Assembly: GCA_015057615.1 (NCBI GenBank)
Contig: SVEA01000023.1
Span: 1-32,584 of the forward strand
Direction: 5' to 3'
Origin: Lachnospiraceae bacterium
GTDB lineage: Bacteria; Bacillota; Clostridia; Lachnospirales; Lachnospiraceae
Length of the DNA stretch: 32,584 nucleotides
Position 1 is the stretch's first letter, and each line of letters opens with the position of its first letter. A model generated the notes under the pieces. The model made no database searches. It had not been told where the DNA came from and was given only the letters and a program-made list of their open reading frames with translations. Position numbers and translations under genes: made by a program. This document shows, piece by piece, positions 7,769-16,301 of the stretch.

Positions 7769-10700
7769 TTATTGAATTCCCTTATGGATTTCCTGAAGGG
7801 ATTTTACGCCTGCCGCCTGACTGCTCTTCATCTGCTTAATTCCGGCAATGGTTGCTTTCGCCGCTGCCATCGTCGTTACATAGCCAATTCTCGCTTTAAT
7901 CGCAGCCTTTCTGATATAGCTGTCGTCCTGCGCGCTCTTCTTATCGATCGGCGTATTTACGATGATATCGATCTTGCCGTTCGTAACCGCATCTAAAATA
8001 TTCGGTCTTCCCTGATATAATTTGAATATTTTCTCTGCCGGTATCTGCTTGGAGGTGATTAAATCATAGGTACCGCCGGTTGCCAGAATTTTAAAGCCGC
8101 AGTCTGCAAAGCCCTTTGCTACCTCGACAACCTCTACCTTATCCCGATCATTTACGCTGATCAATACCGTTCCGTTTAACGGAAGCTTCGTGCCTGCTGC
8201 CTCCTGCGATTTATAGAAGGCTTCTCCAAAGCTTCCAGATAAGCCGAGTACTTCCCCTGTGGAGCGCATCTCCGGTCCAAGTAACGGGTCCACCTCCGGA
8301 AACATGTTAAACGGGAATACCGCTTCCTTTACTCCGTAATGGATGAACTTCTTATCTCTTAATTCCTTAACCGGAGAAGGCTTCCCCGTAAGTTGGTCGA
8401 TAATAATCTGGGTTGCCAGCTTCACCATATTAATGCTGCATACCTTTGATACCAACGGCACCGTTCTTGATGCTCTCGGATTCGCCTCCAGAACATAGAC
8501 GATACCATTTTCAATGGCATACTGCATATTCATAAGCCCACAGACCTTTAATTCCTTGGCAATCTTTATCGTATATTCCTTGATGGTGTTCAGATTTTCC
8601 TCGGAAATGTTTAAGGATGGGATTACACAGGCAGAGTCCCCGGAGTGAATTCCCGCCAGCTCAATGTGCTCCATCACCGCAGGTACAAAGGCATCCACGC
8701 CGTCACTAATCGCATCCGCCTCGCATTCCAATGCATTGTTCAGGAAACGGTCAATTAAGATCGGCCGGTCCGGAGTAACTCCAACCGCTGCTTTCATATA
8801 GGTCGCGAGGCTTTCATCATCATGGACAACTTCCATTCCCCGTCCGCCCAGTACATAGGAAGGACGAACCATAACTGGATATCCGATTTTTGCTGCAATC
8901 GAAAGCGCTTCCTCTACATCGACCGCCATTCCGGATTCCGGCATCGGAATGTTAAGCTTCTCCATCATGATCCGGAAATGATCCCGATCCTCTGCAAGGT
9001 CAATCGTCTCGGGTGTGGTTCCCAGAATATTCACGCCGTTTGCTTTCAGCTCGGCAGACAGATTAAGCGGTGTCTGTCCTCCGAATTGCGCAATCACACC
9101 AAGCGGCTTTTCTTTCTCATAGATGCTTAATACATCTTCTACGGTCAACGGTTCAAAGTATAATTTATCCGAAGTATCCGCATCGGTAGAAACCGTCTCC
9201 GGGTTGCAGTTGACAATAATCGTTTCGTATCCCAGCTCCTTCAGGGCAAATGCGGCATGTACGCAGCAGTAATCAAATTCAATACCCTGACCGATACGGT
9301 TCGGACCTCCGCCGAGTATCATGATCTTCGGATTTGGTGAAATCGGAGATGTATCTTCCTTAAGATGATAGGTTGAATAATAGTAGTTAGAATCTTCTGT
9401 TCCACTCACATGGATTTTATCCCATGCCTGTTTGATCCCCGCCTGTATTCTGCTGTCCCGAATTCGCTTCTCGGGTACGTCCAGCAGTAAGCTTAAATAT
9501 TTATCTGAGAACCCATCCCATTTTGCAGTTTTTAAAACCGCAGCTGGCGGTACGGTGCCCTTGAATTTCTTTATTTCCTCCTCCTCAAGCACCAGTTCCT
9601 TCATCTGTTCAATAAAATAATGCTTGATCTTCGTCTGCTGATAAAGCTCCTCTACCGTAGCACCTTTTCTTAATGCCTCATACATAATAAACTGGCGTTC
9701 GCTGGTTGGTACATGAAGTAAATCCAAAAGCTCTTCCTTCGTTTTGGAGGCAAAGTCCTTGGCACCGCCTAAACCGTAGCGTCCTGTCTCCAGACTGCGG
9801 ATTGCCTTCTGAAACGCTTCCTTATAGGTCTTTCCGATACTCATAACCTCTCCGACGGCACGCATCTGCGTTCCCAGCTTATCCTCAGCACCCTTAAACT
9901 TTTCGAATGCCCACCGTGCAAATTTAATTACTACATAATCACCGTCCGGCACATATTTGTCCAGAGTCCCGTATTTTCCACAGGGGATATCCTTTAGATC
10001 CAGGCCTGCCGCCAGCATCGCCGACACAAGTGCGATCGGAAAACCGGTTGCCTTTGATGCAAGTGCGGAGGACCTAGAGGTTCTCGGATTGATTTCGATC
10101 ACAGCAATTCTACCGGACACCGGATCATGGGCAAATTGAACATTGGTACCGCCGATTACTTCAATCGCATCCACAATCTTATATGCCTGCCTCTGCAGCT
10201 CCTCTTGAACCTCCTTCGGAATCGTCAGCATCGGGGCGGAACAGAAGGAATCCCCGGTATGCACACCAAGAGGATCGATATTTTCAATAAAGCATACGGT
10301 AATCATTTTCCCGGTTGCATCCCGTACCACTTCCAGCTCCAGCTCTTCCCAGCCTAATATCGATTCTTCTACTAATACCTGACCCACTAAGCTTGCCTGC
10401 AATCCTCTGGATACCACTTTTTTAAGCTCATCGATGTTATAAACCAGTCCGCCTCCGGCGCCGCCCATCGTATAAGCAGGCCGGATAACAACCGGATAGC
10501 CTAAGGTATCTGCTATCTTAAGTGCTTCCTCCACACTGTATGCCACTTCACTTCTTGCCATCTCAATTCCAAGAGTGTTCATGGTTTTCTTGAATTCAAT
10601 CCGGTCCTCGCCCCGTTCGATGGCATCCACTTGTACACCGATCACCTTGACATTATATTTGTCAAGCACCCCCGCTTTCGAAAGCTCAGAACATAAATTA

Positions 10701-10987
10701 AGCCCGGATTGTCCTCCTAAATTCGGAAGCAGCCCATCCGGCCTTTCTTTTTCAATAATCTGAGTTAAACGGTCTAGATTCAGCGGCTCAATATAGGTGA
10801 TATCCGCCGTATCCGGATCCGTCATAATCGTTGCAGGATTAGAATTAACCAATATAATTTCATAACCAAGTTTCTTTAACGCTTTGCATGCCTGCGTTCC
10901 GGAATAGTCAAATTCGGAAGCCTGACCAATAATGATCGGACCGGAACCAATGATTAAAATCTTATGAATATCTTCTCTTTTTTTCAT
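7769..10987 (-). CDS. carB: Carbamoyl-phosphate synthase large subunit
   Basis: This subunit makes carbamoyl phosphate from ammonia (delivered by the glutaminase subunit CarA), bicarbonate and two ATP, for pyrimidine and arginine synthesis. Both ATP-grasp halves are present: residues 1 to about 400 open with the nucleotide loop IIGSGPIIIGQ, and about 550-930 open with ILGGGPNRIGQGIEFDY. The oligomerisation domain lies between them, and an MGS-like allosteric domain occupies the last 140 residues. The length of 1072 residues is standard. I chose the second ATG (10987, MKKREDIHKI), which matches family starts; the first ATG (10999) adds MVIN. CarA is not adjacent: a 470-nt non-coding stretch lies upstream. 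A family-2 element separates the stop codon from the terminator. Confidence 0.97.
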   Translation of the reverse strand: MKKREDIHKILIIGSGPIIIGQASEFDYSGTQACKALKKLGYEIILVNSNPATIMTDPDTADITYIEPLNLDRLTQIIEKERPDGLLPNLGGQSGLNLCSELSKAGVLDKYNVKVIGVQVDAIERGEDRIEFKKTMNTLGIEMARSEVAYSVEEALKIADTLGYPVVIRPAYTMGGAGGGLVYNIDELKKVVSRGLQASLVGQVLVEESILGWEELELEVVRDATGKMITVCFIENIDPLGVHTGDSFCSAPMLTIPKEVQEELQRQAYKIVDAIEVIGGTNVQFAHDPVSGRIAVIEINPRTSRSSALASKATGFPIALVSAMLAAGLDLKDIPCGKYGTLDKYVPDGDYVVIKFARWAFEKFKGAEDKLGTQMRAVGEVMSIGKTYKEAFQKAIRSLETGRYGLGGAKDFASKTKEELLDLLHVPTSERQFIMYEALRKGATVEELYQQTKIKHYFIEQMKELVLEEEEIKKFKGTVPPAAVLKTAKWDGFSDKYLSLLLDVPEKRIRDSRIQAGIKQAWDKIHVSGTEDSNYYYSTYHLKEDTSPISPNPKIMILGGGPNRIGQGIEFDYCCVHAAFALKELGYETIIVNCNPETVSTDADTSDKLYFEPLTVEDVLSIYEKEKPLGVIAQFGGQTPLNLSAELKANGVNILGTTPETIDLAEDRDHFRIMMEKLNIPMPESGMAVDVEEALSIAAKIGYPVMVRPSYVLGGRGMEVVHDDESLATYMKAAVGVTPDRPILIDRFLNNALECEADAISDGVDAFVPAVMEHIELAGIHSGDSACVIPSLNISEENLNTIKEYTIKIAKELKVCGLMNMQYAIENGIVYVLEANPRASRTVPLVSKVCSINMVKLATQIIIDQLTGKPSPVKELRDKKFIHYGVKEAVFPFNMFPEVDPLLGPEMRSTGEVLGLSGSFGEAFYKSQEAAGTKLPLNGTVLISVNDRDKVEVVEVAKGFADCGFKILATGGTYDLITSKQIPAEKIFKLYQGRPNILDAVTNGKIDIIVNTPIDKKSAQDDSYIRKAAIKARIGYVTTMAAAKATIAGIKQMKSSQAAGVKSLQEIHKGIQ

Positions 10988-11469
10988 GTTAATAACCATG
11001 CCCTTTCTTGATCACCTGCAAACCTTGTGCCGCAGGCTCATATTTGCGTGTTAAAAATCAATTTTTAACACTATCCTCCATCCTAATTGTTTGTACTATA
11101 AAATATCGGTATTGCTATGAACAAAGTGCACCAATGGGTTATTTTTGCCCAATTTCTAAACATATTACAGAAAACAAGGAAAATAAGCAACAGCAAAATT
11201 ATTCCTGTAACAGAAAGGAAGTTTATAATTATACAATCGGCATTCCTGTCTCCCCCTTCCTCCTTACCGATCTTTGCCTGCTATATTTAACTCATACTTT
11301 TCAAACATCTTCGGTAACTTCCGGCACATCCCATATTTGCAATTCTTGTTATTATAAAACATCGTTCATATTTATGCAATTATTTTTTTACTATTATTTA
11401 TATTAATGAAAATAATTATTAGAATTTATAAATAAAAGCCGCTCCCATTTAAAGGAAAGCAGCTTATTT
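10988..11469 (-). other. Gene-free region upstream of carB
   Basis: No coding region is supported in these 480 bases. It contains a perfect 10-bp stem (GTGTTAAAAA with TTTTTAACAC, about 11048-11071) and a CCTGC/GCAGG stem just before the start. A weak promoter candidate for carB is TTGTTC, an 18-nt spacer, then TATAGT near 11090-11120. Just before carB lies AAGAAAGGGCATGG, repeated upstream of the small ORF at 13383-13529. I see no PyrR-type binding loop or T-box motif. Confidence 0.5.
11431..11466 (-). terminator. Rho-independent terminator after rsmA
   Basis: On the minus strand AAGCTGCTTTCC folds onto GGGAGCGGCTT, followed by TTATTT. It starts within a few bases of the rsmA stop codon. 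Confidence 0.8.
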
Positions 11470-12351
11470 TCAAATTTCTATATTATTTTTTAATGCGGAC
11501 AGGCGATTCGCCAAGCCGGCAAATTGCTCCAGCGTCAACGCCTCTCCACGGATATTTTCAGAGAATCCTTCCTCTTGTATTGCCTTTTGTATCTCATCCT
11601 TCGTAAAGGAAAGCTCCGAGGAATTATTCAGCCCATTCACCAGGGTCTTTCGTCTTTGATTAAAGGATGCACGAATCAACCGGAACAATAAGGCTTCCTC
11701 TTTCACCTGAACGACCGGCTCCTTATGAAGGGTCAGCCGTATCACCGCGGAACCCACATTGGGGCGCGGCATAAAGCAATTCGGTGGAACATTTGCTACG
11801 ATGTATGGTTCTGCATAGTATTGAACCGCAAGGGAAAGTGCGCCATAATCCTTCGATCCTGGGCGTGCCTGCATACGGTCGGCAACTTCCTTCTGTACCA
11901 TAACAGTTACATTGTCAAGAGGTACATGACGTTCAAACAGCTCCATAATAATCGGCGTAGTAATATAATAGGGCAGGTTTGCAACAACCTTAATGGGTCT
12001 GCCGGCATTTTTCTCCTGTACCAGAGCCATCAAATCCACTTTCAGTATATCCTCATTTAGAACCGTTACATTGGAGTAGGAAGAAAGAGTCTCGGAAAGA
12101 ATCGGGATCAGCATCTTGTCAATCTCAACCGCAGCAACCTCCCTTGCATTTTCACAGAGGTACTGCGTCAGCGTTCCGATTCCCGGCCCAATCTCCAATA
12201 CAAAATCTTCCTTTGTGATCTCTGCTGCCCGGATGATCTTGTCCAGAACATGGGTATCAATGAGAAAGTTCTGCCCGAATTTTTTCTGAAACACAAATCT
12301 ATATTTATTTAATATCTCTATCGTATTCCTGGGATTTCCTAAATCAGCCAT
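11470..12351 (-). CDS. rsmA: 16S rRNA dimethyladenosine transferase
   Basis: It dimethylates the two adjacent adenosines A1518 and A1519 in helix 45 of 16S rRNA, a late step of small-subunit assembly. The protein has 293 residues, which is normal. The SAM-binding motif EIGPGIGT is at residues 53-60 and the catalytic NLPYY motif is at 125-129; the N-terminal FGQNFL segment is also diagnostic. ATG at 12351 is preceded by GAGG 6 nt upstream, overlapping the end of tatD. The two genes are separated by 3 nt and surely co-transcribed. In B. subtilis rnmV lies between tatD and ksgA; it is absent here. Confidence 0.97.
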   Translation of the reverse strand: MADLGNPRNTIEILNKYRFVFQKKFGQNFLIDTHVLDKIIRAAEITKEDFVLEIGPGIGTLTQYLCENAREVAAVEIDKMLIPILSETLSSYSNVTVLNEDILKVDLMALVQEKNAGRPIKVVANLPYYITTPIIMELFERHVPLDNVTVMVQKEVADRMQARPGSKDYGALSLAVQYYAEPYIVANVPPNCFMPRPNVGSAVIRLTLHKEPVVQVKEEALLFRLIRASFNQRRKTLVNGLNNSSELSFTKDEIQKAIQEEGFSENIRGEALTLEQFAGLANRLSALKNNIEI

Positions 12352-12354
12352 CTC

Positions 12355-13137
12355 TTACCTCTTATCTTCGCTATCGATTCGATAGAATTTCATAGCATTT
12401 TCTCTTGTTACCCGTACAACTGTCTCATAATCCACGTTCTTGATTCTGGCAATTTCCCTTGCCACATAAGGCAGATACAGGGAGCTGTTTCTCTCCCCCC
12501 GATGCGGAACAGGGGTAAGGTAAGGACAATCCGTTTCAAGCACCAGCCGGGAAAGAGGCGCATAGGCTACCACTTCCTTAAGCTTTCTTCCGTTCGTGAA
12601 GGTAACGACGCCTCCGATTCCAAGATAGAAGCCCATTTCAAGATATTGCTTTGCCTGCTCCACACCATAGCCAAAGCAATGAATAATTGCGCCAATCGTG
12701 TCCGCATTCGCTTCCTTCATCATATGATAGGTATCGTTTGCCGCATCACGGCTGTGGATCACCAACGGAAGGTTTAATTCCCTGGCAAGCTCCATCTGTC
12801 TGGCAAACCAGATTTTCTGCGTTTCACGGTCCGTCGTATCCCAGTAATAATCCAATCCGATTTCACCGATTGCCACCGTCTTAGGATGCTTTGCTTTTTC
12901 TTTCAGCCAGGCAAAGCTCTCTTTGGTCAAGTCCTTGGTATTCTCGGGATGAATTCCAATTGCACCATATATAAACGGATACCGATCCATTAATTCTATT
13001 GTCTTCTCAACCGTTTCTAAGGTAGAGCTTACATTCACCACATACCCGATTTCCTCCTTTAAGAGGCGGGCAAGGATCTCTTCCCGGTCAGTATTAAATG
13101 CATCATCTTCATAATGTGCGTGCGTTTCAAATATCAT
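12355..13137 (-). CDS. tatD: TatD family metal-dependent hydrolase
   Basis: This is a 260-residue TatD-type amidohydrolase with a TIM-barrel fold and a two-metal site; family members are 3'-5' deoxyribonucleases. Metal ligands are visible: H6 and H8 (THAH), H63 (GIHP), E92 (GEIGLDYYWD), the H in VIHSRDA near residue 132 and D near 204 (ETDCPYL). It is equivalent to B. subtilis yabD by context, since it sits directly before rsmA. ATG at 13137 has AGAGG 8 nt upstream. A good promoter lies at 13173-13201. Confidence 0.93.
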   Translation of the reverse strand: MIFETHAHYEDDAFNTDREEILARLLKEEIGYVVNVSSTLETVEKTIELMDRYPFIYGAIGIHPENTKDLTKESFAWLKEKAKHPKTVAIGEIGLDYYWDTTDRETQKIWFARQMELARELNLPLVIHSRDAANDTYHMMKEANADTIGAIIHCFGYGVEQAKQYLEMGFYLGIGGVVTFTNGRKLKEVVAYAPLSRLVLETDCPYLTPVPHRGERNSSLYLPYVAREIARIKNVDYETVVRVTRENAMKFYRIDSEDKR

Positions 13138-13172
13138 TCGTTTGTCCTCTTTCTAACTGCTTTTCGTATCTT

Positions 13173-13201
13173 ATTCTAGCATAGAGTTTTCAACAAATCA
13201 A
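13173..13201 (-). promoter_or_regulatory. Promoter for tatD-rsmA
   Basis: On the minus strand TTGATT (13201-13196), a 17-nt spacer and TAGAAT (13178-13173) preceded by TGC (extended -10). Confidence 0.7.
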
Positions 13202-13240
13202 TTACAGTAATCCTTTCTTCCGTTTTGATTACAGCACGAA

Positions 13241-13426
13241 TTAATCAACCTTTTTCCTTCCTTTTTCCTGATCTTGCTCTTTGGCAAAATAGGAACTCCG
13301 GCAAAACATAAAATGTCCCGAAGCCATGGCTACCGATTCTGCCGTTTCAGATGCCATACGCTTCGAGACCTGAGAATCATCTCTATCTCTTATTGTTCTT
13401 CGGTCCAATCCCTTCCTCTCTGACAT
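13241..13426 (-). CDS. Small hypothetical protein, 61 residues
   Basis: This is a short, basic, charged ORF (begins MSERKGLDRRTIRDRDD) with one central segment that may be structured (VAMASGHFMFCRSS). ATG at 13426 has CAGGAG 4-5 nt upstream, a convincing ribosome binding site. It overlaps the end of the 48-residue ORF at 13383-13529 in another frame, so the two could be translationally linked. I do not recognise it. It may be a real small gene or a remnant. Confidence 0.4.
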   Translation of the reverse strand: MSERKGLDRRTIRDRDDSQVSKRMASETAESVAMASGHFMFCRSSYFAKEQDQEKGRKKVD

Positions 13427-13529
13427 TATGCTCCTGGTTTTGATTCCTGGGCTTTACGGAATTGGTTACACTGTTAAATTGCTCCTGTTCCTTCTTTTGC
13501 TGTGCTTTTTCCGTCTTTTCTCTATTCAT
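13383..13529 (-). CDS. Small Q/K/E-rich hypothetical protein, 48 residues
   Basis: The ORF begins MNREKTEKAQQKKEQEQF and ends GPKNNKR; it is hydrophilic and probably disordered. The interest is its leader: bases 13530-13557 are almost identical to those before carB, including AAGAAAGGGCATGG and a second in-frame ATG 12 nt upstream. The shared initiation region supports real translation, but the protein itself has no recognised homology. Confidence 0.35.
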   Translation of the reverse strand: MNREKTEKAQQKKEQEQFNSVTNSVKPRNQNQEHNVREEGIGPKNNKR

Positions 13530-13731
13530 ACTAATAACCATGCCCTTTCTTGACCACTAACGCCCATGCTTTTTTGGCATAAATCCTGTAGAATAGCTAC
13601 TTTTGCTATTCTTCCAAAGGCTCTCGTATTTAAAGAGACTTTTTGCTCGTAGCTTTTGCAAGACTATTCACCTCGGAATTAGTATGGATAATATCCTGCA
13701 AAATATGTGTTTTTATTCTCCATCGAAACCT
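13530..13731. other. Gene-free stretch between the small ORFs and the element relic
   Basis: About 200 bases without a supported gene. On the minus strand they contain a hairpin (GAATAGC with GCTATTC) and, at the 3' end of the stretch, the carB-like leader. No clear terminator for amrS is visible. Confidence 0.4.
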
Positions 13732-13857
13732 TGATATGAACGTCATAAGCCTTCTTAACAAATCGTCTTCTTCAAATATGTTTCCTATTGCTTTTCAATG
13801 CATTAATTGTGCAAATTGATGAAGTTGAGTTTATAAATCGGCTTTTGGCGCTCATAC
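13732..13857 (+). mobile_element. Family-2 element, copy 3 (internally deleted)
   Basis: The left end TGATATGAACGTCATAAGCC and about 35 following bases match the left end of copies 1 and 2. They are then joined directly to about 75 bases of the right end, finishing GGCTTTTGGCGCTCATACA. The core hairpin has been lost. The right end overlaps the 3' end of amrS and contains its TGA stop codon. Confidence 0.75.
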
Positions 13858-14679
13858 ATTTCCTTCATGAACATAGTTCAGCTTCTGCCTTGCCACCTCC
13901 GCCAAACGATAAACCATCTGTATCGGTGTCGCATCCCTATCCTGCATCTTCCACCTTGGGAAAAACCGTGAGATATGAAGGGGGATGTCCGGGGAAATGC
14001 CGGCAAGCCATCCGGAAAGCGCCTCCATCTCCTCCTCACTGTCATTCTCTCCGGGTACAATCAGCGTTGTTACCTCCACATGACAGCTTTTTGCTGCAAT
14101 TTCAATGGAGCGCTTTACACAGGCAAGGTCTCCCCGCAGCTTATGATAGTACTCCTCGGTAAAGCCTTTCAGATCAATATTAAAAGCATCGATTAGAGGT
14201 AGTAATTCGCGGAAAGGCTTCTCACAGATATATCCGTTGGTTACAACAACATTTTTAAGATTACTTTCCTTTGCCAGAGCCGCTGCGTCCCGGACGAATT
14301 CATACCCGATCAGCGGTTCGTTATAGGTAAATGCAATCCCGATATTACCTGCGCCTTTTAACTGCAAGGCTTTCTTAACAATCGCCTCCCCGGGCATCAC
14401 AGCCGTATCGATCTGCCCTTCACCAATCATGGAAATATCACAGTTCTGACAGAACGGGCAGCGTAGATTACAGCCATAGCTTCCGATCGACAGAATCCTG
14501 CTGCCGGGGTAAAAATGATAGAGCGGTTTTTTTTCGATCGGATCCAAGGCAAGTGCCGTCAGCTTTCCATAGTTCTCACTAATAATTTTATTATCCCGAT
14601 TAATTCTTCCGCGGCAAAATCCAACCTGTCCCTGCTCCAGACTGCAATGGTGCGGACAGATCTCACATACTGCCTTCAA
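13852..14679 (-). CDS. amrS: AmmeMemoRadiSam system radical SAM enzyme
   Basis: This 275-residue radical SAM protein is the third component of the AmmeMemoRadiSam system, whose reaction I do not know. The cluster motif is C70, C74, C77 (GCNLRCPFCQN). An N-terminal cysteine set (C5, C8, C12, C22) may bind a metal. It starts with TTG at 14679; the stop TGA of the upstream amrB-amrA gene overlaps it as TTGA, so translation is coupled. The protein ends NYVHEGNV and the next codon, TGA, lies inside the terminal repeat of an inserted family-2 element. Many family members continue with a cysteine-rich tail after a GNV-like segment, so this copy may be shortened by the insertion. Some members naturally end near here, so this is not certain. 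Confidence 0.9.
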   Translation of the reverse strand: MKAVCEICPHHCSLEQGQVGFCRGRINRDNKIISENYGKLTALALDPIEKKPLYHFYPGSRILSIGSYGCNLRCPFCQNCDISMIGEGQIDTAVMPGEAIVKKALQLKGAGNIGIAFTYNEPLIGYEFVRDAAALAKESNLKNVVVTNGYICEKPFRELLPLIDAFNIDLKGFTEEYYHKLRGDLACVKRSIEIAAKSCHVEVTTLIVPGENDSEEEMEALSGWLAGISPDIPLHISRFFPRWKMQDRDATPIQMVYRLAEVARQKLNYVHEGNV

Positions 14680-16061
14680 GAATGTCTCACCACCTCAAAG
14701 CGTTCCATCGTAAATGTCTCATTGTCATAGATTCCGGCTTTCTTCTTCGCTATGGCAACCTGTTGACGGACGCTGTCCACCCCTTCCAGGTTTGGAAGAA
14801 GAAGCCCTCTTTTCCTGCCGGAGGTTACAATCACCCCATAGCGCCTGACATCCAGTTCCTCCATGGAGCTAATCTTCTCCGGCTCCGCCAGTACATCCAC
14901 ACTGTAAACCAACTCCGGCAGCTCTTCCTCTGTTACCGGAGGAAAGCGCGGATCCTCGAATCCGGCACTTACGGCATTATGAAGGATTTCCTCTGCCACA
15001 CTGCCGGTAACCGGAGAAATCGTACCGATACAGCCTCTTAGCTGTCCATATTTCTTCAAGGAGACAAACACACCCGCCTTCCGGCTTCGCATCTCCTTCT
15101 TAAGATCTTCCGGCAGCTTGGCATACTTACCGGTAGTAACATAGGTTTCCAAGGATAAACGGGCGAGCTTTACATAGGAATCCTCGTTCTTCTGATTTTC
15201 CAGTGCGATTGCCCGCTGCTTTGCCGCAAATATTGTATCAAAATTCCGGTTTCTATCCTCCCCGGTAATCTCATAAGCGCATACTGCATACCCCACTCCA
15301 AACGGTCCTTCATAGGACAGCAGCGTCGGTTTCACTGCCAAGTTATCTAAGGCTCCCGCCATAATCACAAAGGACCGCAATCCGCATTCGGCAGCTGCCT
15401 CACAAAAATCCGGCGTAAATTCCATAAATTGCAGGAAATTCCCTTCCGCCATTGCGTCCGTCACTTCCTTATCAAACTGCGGACCTTCCTTTGCAAATCC
15501 ATAAGGTCCATCTTCTTTCAGCTTATGGGAAAGGTCACCGCTCGCAACAAAGACAATCCTTTTGTTCTGCTTTTCTGCTGTCTCTGCAATGCATTTTCCC
15601 AAATGATAATGCTCCGGTATCGATAATCCGGACAGCCCGATGCGGACTAATTTATAATCCTTTAAATATTGATTGATAAAATAAAGCGGTATCATAGTTC
15701 CGTGATCTAAGGAAGGGTCTTTTTCTCCTAAAGTGCCGGCTTCTATGCCCTCTCTTTCCGCAAGTACCTCCAACATTTCCACAAATTCCTCATCGTATTC
15801 CACCTGGAAGGATATCTGCTTTGCGCCAAACCCTGCGAAGCTTCCCTTTGCAGATCTTCCCGGTGATATATGGAAATAATCAGAATACATGATGGTATGG
15901 GGTGAGGCTATGATGATGGTATCCGGCTTTAAAGCGGCGATCTGCCTCGCAATCGTATGATAGCTTTCCGTGGTTTTACGGATCTTTATTTCCTCCCCTT
16001 TCCCGATCTTCGGTAAAATAATCGGCGGATGGGGAACAATATAGGCACCAAGCAGCGGCAT
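14676..16061 (-). CDS. AmmeMemoRadiSam system AmrB-AmrA fusion (Memo + AMMECR1)
   Basis: This is a 461-residue fusion. Residues 1 to about 270 form a Memo/class III extradiol dioxygenase-like domain (HPPIILPKIG, IIASPHTIMYS, SLDHGTMIPLYF, VASGDLSHKL; the histidines correspond to the metal site of the fold). Residues from about 285 to the end form an AMMECR1 domain (LRGCIGTISPV is the conserved surface motif). ATG at 16061 has AAGGAGG 7 nt upstream. It overlaps the amrS start by 4 nt. The three AmmeMemoRadiSam parts are thus encoded by two translationally coupled genes. The reaction is unknown to me; co-occurrence of the three families is the basis for the system name. Confidence 0.92.
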   Translation of the reverse strand: MPLLGAYIVPHPPIILPKIGKGEEIKIRKTTESYHTIARQIAALKPDTIIIASPHTIMYSDYFHISPGRSAKGSFAGFGAKQISFQVEYDEEFVEMLEVLAEREGIEAGTLGEKDPSLDHGTMIPLYFINQYLKDYKLVRIGLSGLSIPEHYHLGKCIAETAEKQNKRIVFVASGDLSHKLKEDGPYGFAKEGPQFDKEVTDAMAEGNFLQFMEFTPDFCEAAAECGLRSFVIMAGALDNLAVKPTLLSYEGPFGVGYAVCAYEITGEDRNRNFDTIFAAKQRAIALENQKNEDSYVKLARLSLETYVTTGKYAKLPEDLKKEMRSRKAGVFVSLKKYGQLRGCIGTISPVTGSVAEEILHNAVSAGFEDPRFPPVTEEELPELVYSVDVLAEPEKISSMEELDVRRYGVIVTSGRKRGLLLPNLEGVDSVRQQVAIAKKKAGIYDNETFTMERFEVVRHS

Positions 16062-16301
16062 AGCGTTACCTCCTTCTTTATATTACGAATCTAAAAGACA
16101 GTATAACTTTACCATATTTCTTCCAAACTTTCAAACAATTGTTCTTTGTTTCGAAGTGATTTAGCGTTTCAAGGAGAGTGAATCAAAGAAGCCAAATCGA
16201 ATTACGGCAGGATCCTTTTTGTTCGGATTCCTTCACCACGAATCGTTAGCGTACTACCGGTACTGTTCTTAGACCCATCCTCATCCGTCGTATTTTAATA
16301 T
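16062..16301. other. Gene-free stretch upstream of amrB-amrA
   Basis: About 240 bases with no supported ORF. It lies between the start of amrB-amrA and the end of the decayed hydrolase, and should hold the amr promoter; I see no strong -35/-10 pair. Confidence 0.4.

Noticed and set aside
10988-11430. PyrR attenuator or riboswitch before carB
   Set aside because: There is a perfect 10-bp stem, but no PyrR binding-loop consensus and no antiterminator/terminator pair.
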